A stretch of DNA of 7,212 bases from NCBI GenBank assembly GCA_003022905.1, contig PXSE01000030.1, positions 1-7,212 of the forward strand. Reading direction: 5' to 3'. Origin of the DNA: Halobacteriales archaeon QS_9_68_42. Lineage in GTDB: Archaea > Halobacteriota > Halobacteria > Halobacteriales > Haloarculaceae. Within the stretch, counting starts at the first letter, position 1, and every line of letters starts with the position of its first letter. Below, piece by piece: positions 1 to 5,136 of the stretch. The notes beneath the pieces were generated by a model. The model ran no database searches and was not told the DNA's origin. It saw only the letters and a program-made list of their open reading frames with translations. The position numbers and the translations under genes were made by a program.

Positions 1-57
1 GGGTCCCCTGATTGGGTAGTTGTAACGGCCAAATCACAGAACAAGTAAAACAGCACC

Positions 58-1278
58 ATGGACTCGGACATGCCGGAAGGCGTCCGCGACGTACACGAAG
101 TCCGGGCGATTATGTGGCTTTTTATGTCCATCTTCGTCCAAGGATCCGTGCTTGTCTTCTTTTTGACTGTTGGGCTGGGAATCGTAATGGTCCCGCTCTC
201 TGCTCTCGACGGAACAATATCGTTTGGGTCTCTCCCGGAACCGGTACTCCTGATACTCATCTTCTCAGCCACGCTCACCTCTTCCGCCACGGGGCTAACA
301 TGGCTCTACTTCGCCTACCTCAAGGACCCAACCTCTAACTGGCAGTGGATGTACATACGCTGCCAGGAGGTCGTTTACAGTGCGTTCGACGACCCGGCGG
401 CGGTCGAGCAATGGGCCGACGCGCCGCTTCCCGATCAAATCCGACGCTGGCTCGCGGTCGTCGCCCTCGCGGCGCCGGTGACCGTCTTTGCCGTCACTCA
501 GCTCAACACTACATTCGTGACTGCGTCTTTTGGATTGCTGCTCGCCATCAGCTTCGCGCAGCTAGTCCGGATGGCGGCCGACACGACCTCTCTCCGTCCG
601 CTTTCGCAGCATATCCGATACATCTTCGCCGGGCCATTCATTCTTGGTGTCGCTGCCATCCCCATGTTTCTCCCAATCGTAATTCTCACGCGAGGGGCGA
701 TTCCGACCATCGATGTCGTCTCTTGGAGTGGACTTGTCACGCTCATAGCATTATATATTGCGGCCTGCGTGTCGGGTCACTGCGCGACGCTGCTGTACGA
801 CAGCCGAAAAATCGACGCGGGACAGCAGCCCAGCACCGCGACGACAGACAGTGCGCAGCCCGGTGAGAGACCGTCCACGACGATGGGCGAGGAGCCGTCC
901 GGCACGGCGACGGACAGCGGCGAGACAGCCCCGACACAGGTGTTCATAGTGCTCGCAGGCGTCCTCGTCGTCCAGGCAGTTGGCGCGCTAATATTCTTAC
1001 CATTTTCGCCGGTTATCATCGCCGCCGCGGCGATTGTCCAGTCGGTTGCTATCTTTGGAGCCGCCCGGTACATCGCTCCCGAGGCGGTTCGTCCGAGAGC
1101 CACATTGGTGGGTGGCGGCGCCGCCGGAGGGCTCGGGTTCCTGCTCGGAGCCGAAGCGGTCGGCCGTTCTACCAGCCTGGAACTGCTGTCGGACCTCTCC
1201 GGCGGGGTCGCTATCGTGACGATCGGATTTATCGCTGTGTACGTAGTTGTCGCTGGCGTCTCCGGCGGGCCGTCCTAA
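58..1278 (+). CDS. Multi-spanning membrane protein of unknown function
   Basis: I do not recognise the family. The 406-residue protein has clear hydrophobic segments at roughly 17-48, 62-86, 130-148, 152-172, 188-211 and 222-247. After a hydrophilic Ser/Thr/Glu/Pro-rich linker (about 250-292) there are further hydrophobic stretches near 293-314, 316-338, 347-368 (Gly/Ala-rich) and 383-402, giving about ten possible spans in a 6+4 arrangement. No signal peptide is needed, since the first span acts as an anchor. No catalytic motif or metal site is visible. Residues 87-129, between spans 2 and 3, are polar with several Trp and could form a soluble loop. Codon use is more mixed (many ATT, TTT, ATA, TAT) than in the genes to the right, hinting at a less conserved or accessory gene. 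The ATG at 58 is the first in frame, but no strong TATA box lies 25-30 bases upstream, so the exact start is uncertain. It stands alone and converges on the TrmJ operon. Confidence 0.8.
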   Translation: MDSDMPEGVRDVHEVRAIMWLFMSIFVQGSVLVFFLTVGLGIVMVPLSALDGTISFGSLPEPVLLILIFSATLTSSATGLTWLYFAYLKDPTSNWQWMYIRCQEVVYSAFDDPAAVEQWADAPLPDQIRRWLAVVALAAPVTVFAVTQLNTTFVTASFGLLLAISFAQLVRMAADTTSLRPLSQHIRYIFAGPFILGVAAIPMFLPIVILTRGAIPTIDVVSWSGLVTLIALYIAACVSGHCATLLYDSRKIDAGQQPSTATTDSAQPGERPSTTMGEEPSGTATDSGETAPTQVFIVLAGVLVVQAVGALIFLPFSPVIIAAAAIVQSVAIFGAARYIAPEAVRPRATLVGGGAAGGLGFLLGAEAVGRSTSLELLSDLSGGVAIVTIGFIAVYVVVAGVSGGPS

Positions 1279-1283
1279 ACTAA

Positions 1284-1319
1284 CCGACGGGAGAGCAAGT
1301 AAACGGAATACCCTGTCGG
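1284..1319. terminator. Imperfect stem-loop after the membrane-protein gene
   Basis: CCGACGGG (1284-1291) can pair with CCCTGTCGG (1311-1319), giving eight base pairs with one bulged T and a 19-base loop, five bases after the TAA stop. No T-run follows, and archaeal termination mostly needs T-tracts, so this may be an mRNA 3'-end structure rather than a true terminator. Confidence 0.25.
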
Positions 1320-1339
1320 GAGCTTGGATGCTACCCAGA

Positions 1340-1359
1340 ACTGACGTACGGTAGTCAGT
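1340..1359. terminator. Short perfect dyad beside the TrmJ stop codon
   Basis: ACTGAC (1340-1345) and GTCAGT (1354-1359) form a six-base-pair stem with an eight-base loop, starting one base beyond the TGA stop of the minus-strand gene. In this convergent gap it could mark the 3' end of either transcript. There is no U-tract, so the role is inferred from position only. Confidence 0.22.
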
Positions 1360-1360
1360 A

Positions 1361-2122
1361 TCAACGGTCGTCGCTGCCGTCGTTCTGGCCGTCCGGCCGC
1401 GGAATCTCGCCCTCGGCGGCCATCGCGCCGCGCCGCAACACGCCGCGCAGCGTCCGGGCCTCCCGTCCGGTCGGGTGTCCGCGGGCGACCAGTCGCCGGA
1501 ACAGGCGGTCGGTCTTGTCGATTTTCTCATCGGGGTGGCCCACCGCGTGCAGGTAGTCGTCGAACGTCTCGTACAGACCCTCTATCTCGTGTTCGTCGGC
1601 CCGCTCGTGGGGGTCGTCGGGGTGCTGTGTCTCCGCGACGGTGACCTCGCGCAGTTCGTAGAGGACGACCGTGGCGGCCTGTGCGAGGTTCAGGACGGGG
1701 TACTCGGCGCTGGCCGGAATCGAGCAGACCCGGTCGAAGCGGGCCAGTTCGTCGTTGGTGAGGCCGACCCGCTCGCGGCCGAACACGACACAGATGTCGG
1801 CGTCGAGTCCGTCGAGTTCCGCCGAGAGGTCGGCGGGTTCGAGAAACGGGTAGCGGACGTGCTTGGTGGCGTCCTCGTTAGTGATGGCCGTGGTGGCGAC
1901 GGTGTAGAACTTCTCGACGAGAAAGTCGAGGCCCACCTCGCGGGCGTCCGGCAGGACGTCCTCGCGGGCCTGGCCGGCGAAGCCGTACGCCTCGCCGTCG
2001 GGGTTCAGTTCCGGCGGGTCCACGAGGTACAGTTCCGATAGCCCGAAGTTCTTCATGGCGCGGGCGATGGTGCCGACGTTGCCGGGCGTCTCGGCGTCGA
2101 CGACGGCGACGGCGACGCTCAT
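1361..2122 (-). CDS. trmJ: TrmJ-type tRNA 2'-O-methyltransferase (SPOUT family)
   Basis: A cytoplasmic SPOUT methyltransferase of 253 residues, expected to move a methyl group from SAM to the 2'-hydroxyl of nucleotide 32 in the tRNA anticodon loop. Three SPOUT motifs are visible. Motif 1 is NVGTIARAMKNFG at about 15-27, including the conserved Asn15 and Arg21. Motif 2 is FGRERVGLTNDEL at 114-126. Motif 3 is IPASAEYPVLNLAQA at 135-149, the region that forms the SAM-binding trefoil knot. The C-terminal part (about 180-231, ending RTLRGVLRR) resembles the helical extension typical of TrmJ, which separates it from shorter SpoU/TrmL enzymes; residues after 232 are a charged tail. Family assignment is firm; the exact position and nucleotide are inferred from characterised archaeal TrmJ. 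The ATG overlaps the stop of the upstream gene by four bases (ATGA), so it is co-transcribed and probably translationally coupled. Confidence 0.9.
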   Translation of the reverse strand: MSVAVAVVDAETPGNVGTIARAMKNFGLSELYLVDPPELNPDGEAYGFAGQAREDVLPDAREVGLDFLVEKFYTVATTAITNEDATKHVRYPFLEPADLSAELDGLDADICVVFGRERVGLTNDELARFDRVCSIPASAEYPVLNLAQAATVVLYELREVTVAETQHPDDPHERADEHEIEGLYETFDDYLHAVGHPDEKIDKTDRLFRRLVARGHPTGREARTLRGVLRRGAMAAEGEIPRPDGQNDGSDDR

Positions 2123-2634
2123 GTGACCTCGGAGTAGTCGGTCCCCAGGGCGTCCAGGTCCTCGTCCTCGATGTCCTCCAAGGCCTCCTCCAGTTCGGGG
2201 ACGTCCTCGTCCATGTCCGGCGCCGGCACCCGGTCGGGTTCGGTGTCGACGTGATTGAGGCCGCCGTACCCCTCGGGGGCGCGGTTACCGGCCGCGAACC
2301 ACTCGTGAAAGTAATCGGCGAAGTTCTCGTCGCCGCGGTGCCGGCTACCGCCGTCCTCGCGGTACCAGTAGAGGAAGTCCGCCTCGTGGTCGGGGCAGAG
2401 AAGCACCTCCGAGAGCGGTTCGCCGTAGACGATCCGGGCGACGTTGCAGTCGGACTTGGACTCGTTGAGCAGCCAGCAGGGGTCGCACGGCTCGCCAGCG
2501 ACGACGCGGAGCCGGACAAGCCGTTTCCGCGTCTCCTCGCTCATCTCCTCGAGCGGCCGTATCTCGCCGGCCTCGTCGAACACCTCCGTCTCGTCGAAGC
2601 GCCACCCCCGCAGTGCGATAGAGACCTTTCCCAT
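2119..2634 (-). CDS. Small acidic protein with a Cys/His cluster, unknown function
   Basis: A 171-residue protein I cannot assign to a named family. The middle carries Cys50 and Cys53 (CDPC), Cys63, Cys80 and His83 (LCPDH), a pattern that could bind one zinc ion. It is flanked by an N-terminal region that looks alpha/beta (KVSIALRGWRFD) and an aromatic-rich stretch near 87-113. The last 35 residues are almost entirely Asp/Glu and look disordered. I chose the ATG at 2634 rather than the in-frame one at 2694. A TATA-like TTTTGAG reads on the minus strand 23-30 bases upstream, which suits a leaderless start, and the extra 20 residues look like non-conserved sequence. It is the first gene of an operon with trmJ (four-base ATGA overlap), so a role near tRNA modification or RNA binding is possible but only inferred from context. 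Confidence 0.75.
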   Translation of the reverse strand: MGKVSIALRGWRFDETEVFDEAGEIRPLEEMSEETRKRLVRLRVVAGEPCDPCWLLNESKSDCNVARIVYGEPLSEVLLCPDHEADFLYWYREDGGSRHRGDENFADYFHEWFAAGNRAPEGYGGLNHVDTEPDRVPAPDMDEDVPELEEALEDIEDEDLDALGTDYSEVT

Positions 2635-2656
2635 GTGGGCGGGTTCGGGGCCTGCG

Positions 2657-2664
2657 CTCAAAAG
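2657..2664 (-). promoter_or_regulatory. TATA-like box for the Cys-protein/trmJ operon
   Basis: Read on the minus strand this is CTTTTGAG, beginning about 30 bases before the ATG at 2634. The spacing fits a haloarchaeal leaderless promoter and supports that start over the upstream one. Confidence 0.45.
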
Positions 2665-2709
2665 GGCGTCCGTCTGGGTCGAATCGGCGGCCACGGCCGG
2701 TATCGGTCG

Positions 2710-2716
2710 CCTTTAG
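2710..2716 (+). promoter_or_regulatory. TATA-like box for the DHPS-like gene
   Basis: CCTTTAG lies 24-30 bases before the ATG at 2740, the spacing expected for a leaderless haloarchaeal transcript. With the minus-strand box at 2657-2664 it makes a compact divergent promoter in the 105-base gap. Confidence 0.45.
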
Positions 2717-2739
2717 CCGGCGGCAGCCAAACGACAGAT

Positions 2740-3864
2740 ATGCGAACGGTAGACGCCGCAGGGCTGGGTATCGGCGACGAGCACCCACCCCGAATCATGG
2801 GCGTGCTGAACGTCTCCGAGGAGTCGCCGTATGACCCCAGCGTCTTCGCCGACCCGGGCGAGGCCGCCGCCTACGTCGACGAACAGCTCATCGGCGAGGG
2901 CGCCGACATCGTCGACGTCGGCCTGGAATCCGCGAACAAACGGTTCGAGGTGCTCTCGGCCGAGGGGGAGCTCGAGCGCCTCGACACCGCCGTCGAGACG
3001 CTGGAGAGCACCTCCGGCGACGCGGTCTGGTCCATCGAGACCCGCTACCACGAGGTGGCCGAGGCCGCCCTCGACCGCGGCTTCCAGATGGTCAACGACA
3101 TCTGCGGGTTCGCCGACCCCGAGATGCCGCGCGTCTGCGAGGAGTACGACGTCGCCGTCTCAAAGATGGCCTCGCCGCCGGACCTCGAGCGGCCCGGCGC
3201 CGTCGAGAAGCCCGACGACATCTACGAGGCCCTCGAGATGAACGGGTTCACCGACAAGACCATCGTCGACCCGGCGTTCGGCGGGTGGTCCGAGGACAAG
3301 ACCGTCGAGGACGACCGCGAGACGTTCCGCCGGCTCCGGGAGTTCCGGGGGTACGGCCGGCCGGTGCTGGTGTCCATCAACCGCAAGAACTTCCTCCGGT
3401 CGATAGCCGGCCGCGACACCGAGGGGGCCCTACCCGTCTCGCTTGCGGCCACCTCGATGGCCGTCGAGCGCGGCGCCCACGTCGTCCGTACCCACGACGT
3501 CGCCGAGACGCGCGACGCGGCGCTGGTCGGCGAGGAGTTCCGGCCCCGCAGAACGAGCGACCCGGCCGCCGGCGTCGAACGGCTCGACGTCACCACCGAC
3601 CGGGAGTTCGCCCGCCACCTCCGGCGGGTCGGCGGCGATAGGGCCGAAAGCGTCGTCACCCACGTCGTCGAGGTCGACCTCCCGGACGAGGCCGCCGAAC
3701 ACGTTGCGAAACACGCCGAGCGGGCCGGAATCGACGTCTACGGCGGGGAGTCGCTCCTGCTGGTCGGCACGGCCGCGGAGTTCCGCACGCTCCGGGACGA
3801 AACGAAGTCCGGGCCCGATGCCGCCGTTCGGGCCGTAGAGAGCGTCTGCTCCGGCTTCGAGTAG
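2740..3864 (+). CDS. folP: Dihydropteroate synthase family protein with C-terminal extension
   Basis: A 374-residue cytoplasmic protein. Residues about 15-268 form a DHPS-type TIM barrel, the enzyme that joins 6-hydroxymethyl-dihydropterin diphosphate to an aminobenzoate. Family landmarks in order are MGVLNVSEES (20-29), DIVDVGLES (56-64), WSIET (97-101), ND (119-120), DPAFGG (177-182), INRKNF (213-218) and RTHDV (250-254). Probable pterin or phosphate ligands retained are Asn24, Asp59, Asn119, Asp177, Lys216, Arg250 and His252. Oddities: loop 1 lacks the usual Phe, loop 2 reads ESANK instead of ESTRPG, and the normal VDT is IET. About 100 further residues (275-374) go beyond the usual bacterial length of roughly 280 and form an unassigned alpha/beta-looking region. 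The ATG at 2740 is chosen because a TATA-like box lies 24-30 bases upstream; the frame stays open to 2251, but that part runs through the opposite-strand gene. MptE downstream supplies the expected substrate. Confidence 0.85.
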   Translation: MRTVDAAGLGIGDEHPPRIMGVLNVSEESPYDPSVFADPGEAAAYVDEQLIGEGADIVDVGLESANKRFEVLSAEGELERLDTAVETLESTSGDAVWSIETRYHEVAEAALDRGFQMVNDICGFADPEMPRVCEEYDVAVSKMASPPDLERPGAVEKPDDIYEALEMNGFTDKTIVDPAFGGWSEDKTVEDDRETFRRLREFRGYGRPVLVSINRKNFLRSIAGRDTEGALPVSLAATSMAVERGAHVVRTHDVAETRDAALVGEEFRPRRTSDPAAGVERLDVTTDREFARHLRRVGGDRAESVVTHVVEVDLPDEAAEHVAKHAERAGIDVYGGESLLLVGTAAEFRTLRDETKSGPDAAVRAVESVCSGFE

Positions 3865-3898
3865 TCTGACGGCCGACTAACAGCCGGCTGACGCGACG

Positions 3899-3910
3899 AG
3901 AAAACTTATA
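3899..3910 (+). promoter_or_regulatory. BRE/TATA promoter upstream of mptE
   Basis: The sequence AGAAAACTTATA, an A-rich BRE-like half followed by CTTATA, is the best TATA box in the window. Initiation 22-27 bases downstream would fall near 3930-3936, about 75-80 bases before the mptE ATG. No TATA-like sequence is found 25-30 bases before that ATG, so mptE is probably read from here with a leader or by read-through from folP. Confidence 0.6.
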
Positions 3911-3930
3911 CCAGAGCGACCGGAAGGGCC

Positions 3931-4003
3931 GGATGGAAGCCCGGAGGACACATCTGGGTAGGGGTACCTTGGTGTCCTCGGGGCCCAGGCTTCACGCTTT
4001 ACA
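3931..4003 (+). ncRNA. Structured leader or candidate small RNA before mptE
   Basis: A nested hairpin fills the folP-mptE gap. The outer stem is GAAGCC (3936-3941) with GGCTTC (3988-3993), six pairs. The inner stem is GAGGACAC (3944-3951) with GTGTCCTC (3972-3979), eight pairs. The tip is GGTA (3957-3960) with TACC (3965-3968) around a GGGG loop. The 3' side between the stems (GGGGCCCA, 3980-3987) could also pair through GGCCC with GGGCC at 3926-3930 if the transcript begins early enough. The 5' end of the hairpin coincides with the start predicted from the TATA box at 3905-3910. An SD-like GGAGG (3943-3947) is buried in the inner stem. I cannot match this to a known RNA family. A cis-regulatory mptE leader and an independent small RNA are both possible. 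Confidence 0.45.
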
Positions 4004-4009
4004 GTGGCG

Positions 4010-4696
4010 ATGCTGTACAAGGAGTGGGAGCCCGCATACCGGGCGATACTCGAGGAGTTCGGGTACGGCGCGGCAGGCGACGAGCGAGCGCGCGACGTCC
4101 TCGCCGGCCTGCTGACCGACGAGCGACCGCTGGGCCTCGGCGACCTCGAGCTGTCGGGAACGGTCGCCGTCTGTGGCGCGGCGGCCTCCCTAGAGGACGA
4201 ACTCGGCGTCGCCCGGGAGGCCGACAGCGTGGTCGCGGCCTCGACGGCCGCCGATGTCCTGCGGGCCGCCGGCGTCGGCGTCGACTGCATGGTGACGGAC
4301 CTCGACAAGAACCCCGGGACGGTCCACGAGTTGACGGCCGCGGGGACGCCCGTGGCGGTCCACGCCCACGGCGACAACGTCCCGGCGCTGGAGGCCCACG
4401 TCCCGGAGGCCGACGCGAGCGCGGTGCTGCCGACGACGCAGGCTGAACCCCGGGACCCGGTGGTCAACCCCGGCGGGTTCACCGACGGCGACCGGGCGGC
4501 GTACCTGGCGGACGCCCGCGGCGCCGAGGAACTGGTGTTCGCCGGGTGGGCATTCGACGACCCGACGGTCGGCGCCGAGAAGCGCCGGAAACTGGCGTGG
4601 GCCGAGCGCCTGCTCCGGTGGCTGGAACGCCGCCGCGGGGAGCAGTTCGGCGTTCTCGACGGCCGCCGCGACGACGTCGAGTTGCCCTGGGTGTGA
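4010..4696 (+). CDS. mptE: MptE, archaeal 6-hydroxymethyl-7,8-dihydropterin diphosphokinase
   Basis: A 228-residue cytoplasmic enzyme of the COG1634/DUF115-related family that replaces bacterial FolK in archaea. It transfers diphosphate from ATP to 6-hydroxymethyl-7,8-dihydropterin. Visible family landmarks are N-terminal KEWEP (4-8), VCGAAASLEDEL (54-65, the GxxxSL nucleotide-site region), CMVTDLDKN (93-101, with the acidic VTDLD metal/phosphate motif), VHAHGDN (117-123), TTQAEP (142-147), NPGGFTDGDRA (153-163) and AFDDP (181-185) near the C-terminal Lys/Arg-rich helix. The length is normal for the family. The ATG at 4010 is preferred; an in-frame GTG at 4004 would add two residues. It follows folP by 145 bases on the same strand, and its product is the DHPS substrate, so the two genes probably act in series. 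The intervening sequence holds a strong promoter and a hairpin leader. Confidence 0.9.
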   Translation: MLYKEWEPAYRAILEEFGYGAAGDERARDVLAGLLTDERPLGLGDLELSGTVAVCGAAASLEDELGVAREADSVVAASTAADVLRAAGVGVDCMVTDLDKNPGTVHELTAAGTPVAVHAHGDNVPALEAHVPEADASAVLPTTQAEPRDPVVNPGGFTDGDRAAYLADARGAEELVFAGWAFDDPTVGAEKRRKLAWAERLLRWLERRRGEQFGVLDGRRDDVELPWV

Positions 4697-4730
4697 CCGC
4701 CGGTTCCGGGCTGTCCCGCCATCGTGCGGG

Positions 4731-4743
4731 AAAAACACATTAC
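4731..4743 (+). promoter_or_regulatory. BRE/TATA-like element for the zinc-ribbon gene
   Basis: AAAAACACATTA lies about 24-35 bases before the ATG at 4766, an A-run followed by a CATTA TATA-like core. The spacing supports a leaderless start at 4766. A five-pair dyad (CCCGC 4715-4719, GCGGG 4726-4730) ends immediately before the A-run. Confidence 0.45.
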
Positions 4744-4765
4744 GGTGCGCGCAGAACGCCGGCGT

Positions 4766-4978
4766 ATGGTCTCCGAAACGCAGAACGGGTGCGACAAGTG
4801 CGGCCACACCGAGACGGAGGTCGGCACCATCTCGACGACCGGCGGCGGTTTGAGCAAAATGTTCGACATACAGACGAACAGTTTCAAAGTAGTCTCGTGT
4901 ACGAACTGTGGCTACTCGGAGTTGTACCGGGACGACACGGCCGGCTCCAGCGACATCGTCGACGTCTTCCTCGGCTGA
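4766..4978 (+). CDS. Small zinc-ribbon protein (COG3478/DUF2082-like)
   Basis: A 70-residue protein with one zinc ribbon: Cys9 and Cys12 (CDKC) and Cys45 and Cys48 (CTNC), with a stretch between them (TTGGGLSKMFDIQTNSF, 24-40) that matches, from memory, the conserved core of the COG3478/DUF2082 family, described as predicted nucleic-acid-binding zinc ribbons. The ending SSDIVDVFLG also fits that family's hydrophobic tail. The molecular role is not established; binding to nucleic acid is a family-level prediction only. The ATG at 4766 is preferred over the in-frame upstream ATG at 4724. It begins the conserved region, and it has a TATA-like element at the leaderless distance. Its stop overlaps the start of the next gene (TGATG), which indicates co-transcription and coupled translation with a tiny membrane protein. 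Confidence 0.85.
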   Translation: MVSETQNGCDKCGHTETEVGTISTTGGGLSKMFDIQTNSFKVVSCTNCGYSELYRDDTAGSSDIVDVFLG

Positions 4979-5136
4979 TGGCCGAGTATGGCGCCATCCT
5001 CGTACTGTTCGCACTCTTCGGCCTGGTGGCGCCACTGGGGCTATACTACCTGGTCCGGGCCGAACACGACGGACGCGAGGAGATGAGCCGGGAGGAGGCC
5101 GAGCGGGCCGCGAGGCGCGACGTTGACGACGAGTAG
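4978..5136 (+). CDS. 52-residue single-span membrane protein, unknown
   Basis: A very small protein with one strong hydrophobic segment at about residues 5-26 (AILVLFALFG onward) followed by a highly charged Glu/Arg/Asp tail (28-52) that probably lies in the cytoplasm as a helix. No recognisable family or catalytic motif. The reading frame is supported by the TGATG overlap with the zinc-ribbon gene (the A of the ATG is the last base of the TGA), by the clean hydrophobic-then-acidic design typical of haloarchaeal membrane microproteins, and by its stop falling exactly at the end of the converging oxidoreductase gene. The longer in-frame extension back to 4546 runs through mptE and the zinc-ribbon gene and is spurious. 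It could anchor or partner the zinc-ribbon protein, but only gene order suggests this. Confidence 0.7.
   Translation: MAEYGAILVLFALFGLVAPLGLYYLVRAEHDGREEMSREEAERAARRDVDDE

Noticed and set aside
1475..2041. 188-codon plus-strand frame opposite trmJ
   Set aside because: Antisense shadow of a GC-rich gene; the minus-strand frame carries all three SPOUT motifs.
2251..2739. Open frame upstream of and in phase with the DHPS-like gene
   Set aside because: It runs antisense through the Cys-protein gene, its translation lacks DHPS features, and a TATA-like box and ATG at 2740 mark the real start.
3881..3890. CAGCCGGCTG ten-base palindrome after folP
   Set aside because: Short, entirely GC-rich in the core and without a second copy or T-tract, so it is not distinguishable from chance.
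3931..4003. H/ACA guide RNA or tRNA as an identity for the hairpin
   Set aside because: There is an ACA at 4001-4003, but it is seven bases beyond the stem, the upper stem has no kink-turn GA pairs, and the pocket is lopsided (2 against 8 bases). No T-loop or anticodon arm is present for a tRNA.
4715..4730. CCCGC/GCGGG hairpin followed by AAAAA as a terminator of mptE
   Set aside because: On the plus strand the run is A rather than T, so it does not fit a terminator; the A-run is better explained as the BRE/TATA region of the next gene.
3877..5035. Two long minus-strand frames (3877-4887 and 4190-5035) opposite mptE and the zinc-ribbon gene
   Set aside because: Their products are Arg/Ser/Ala/Pro-rich with no acidic haloarchaeal bias or motif, while the plus-strand frames have clear family signatures.
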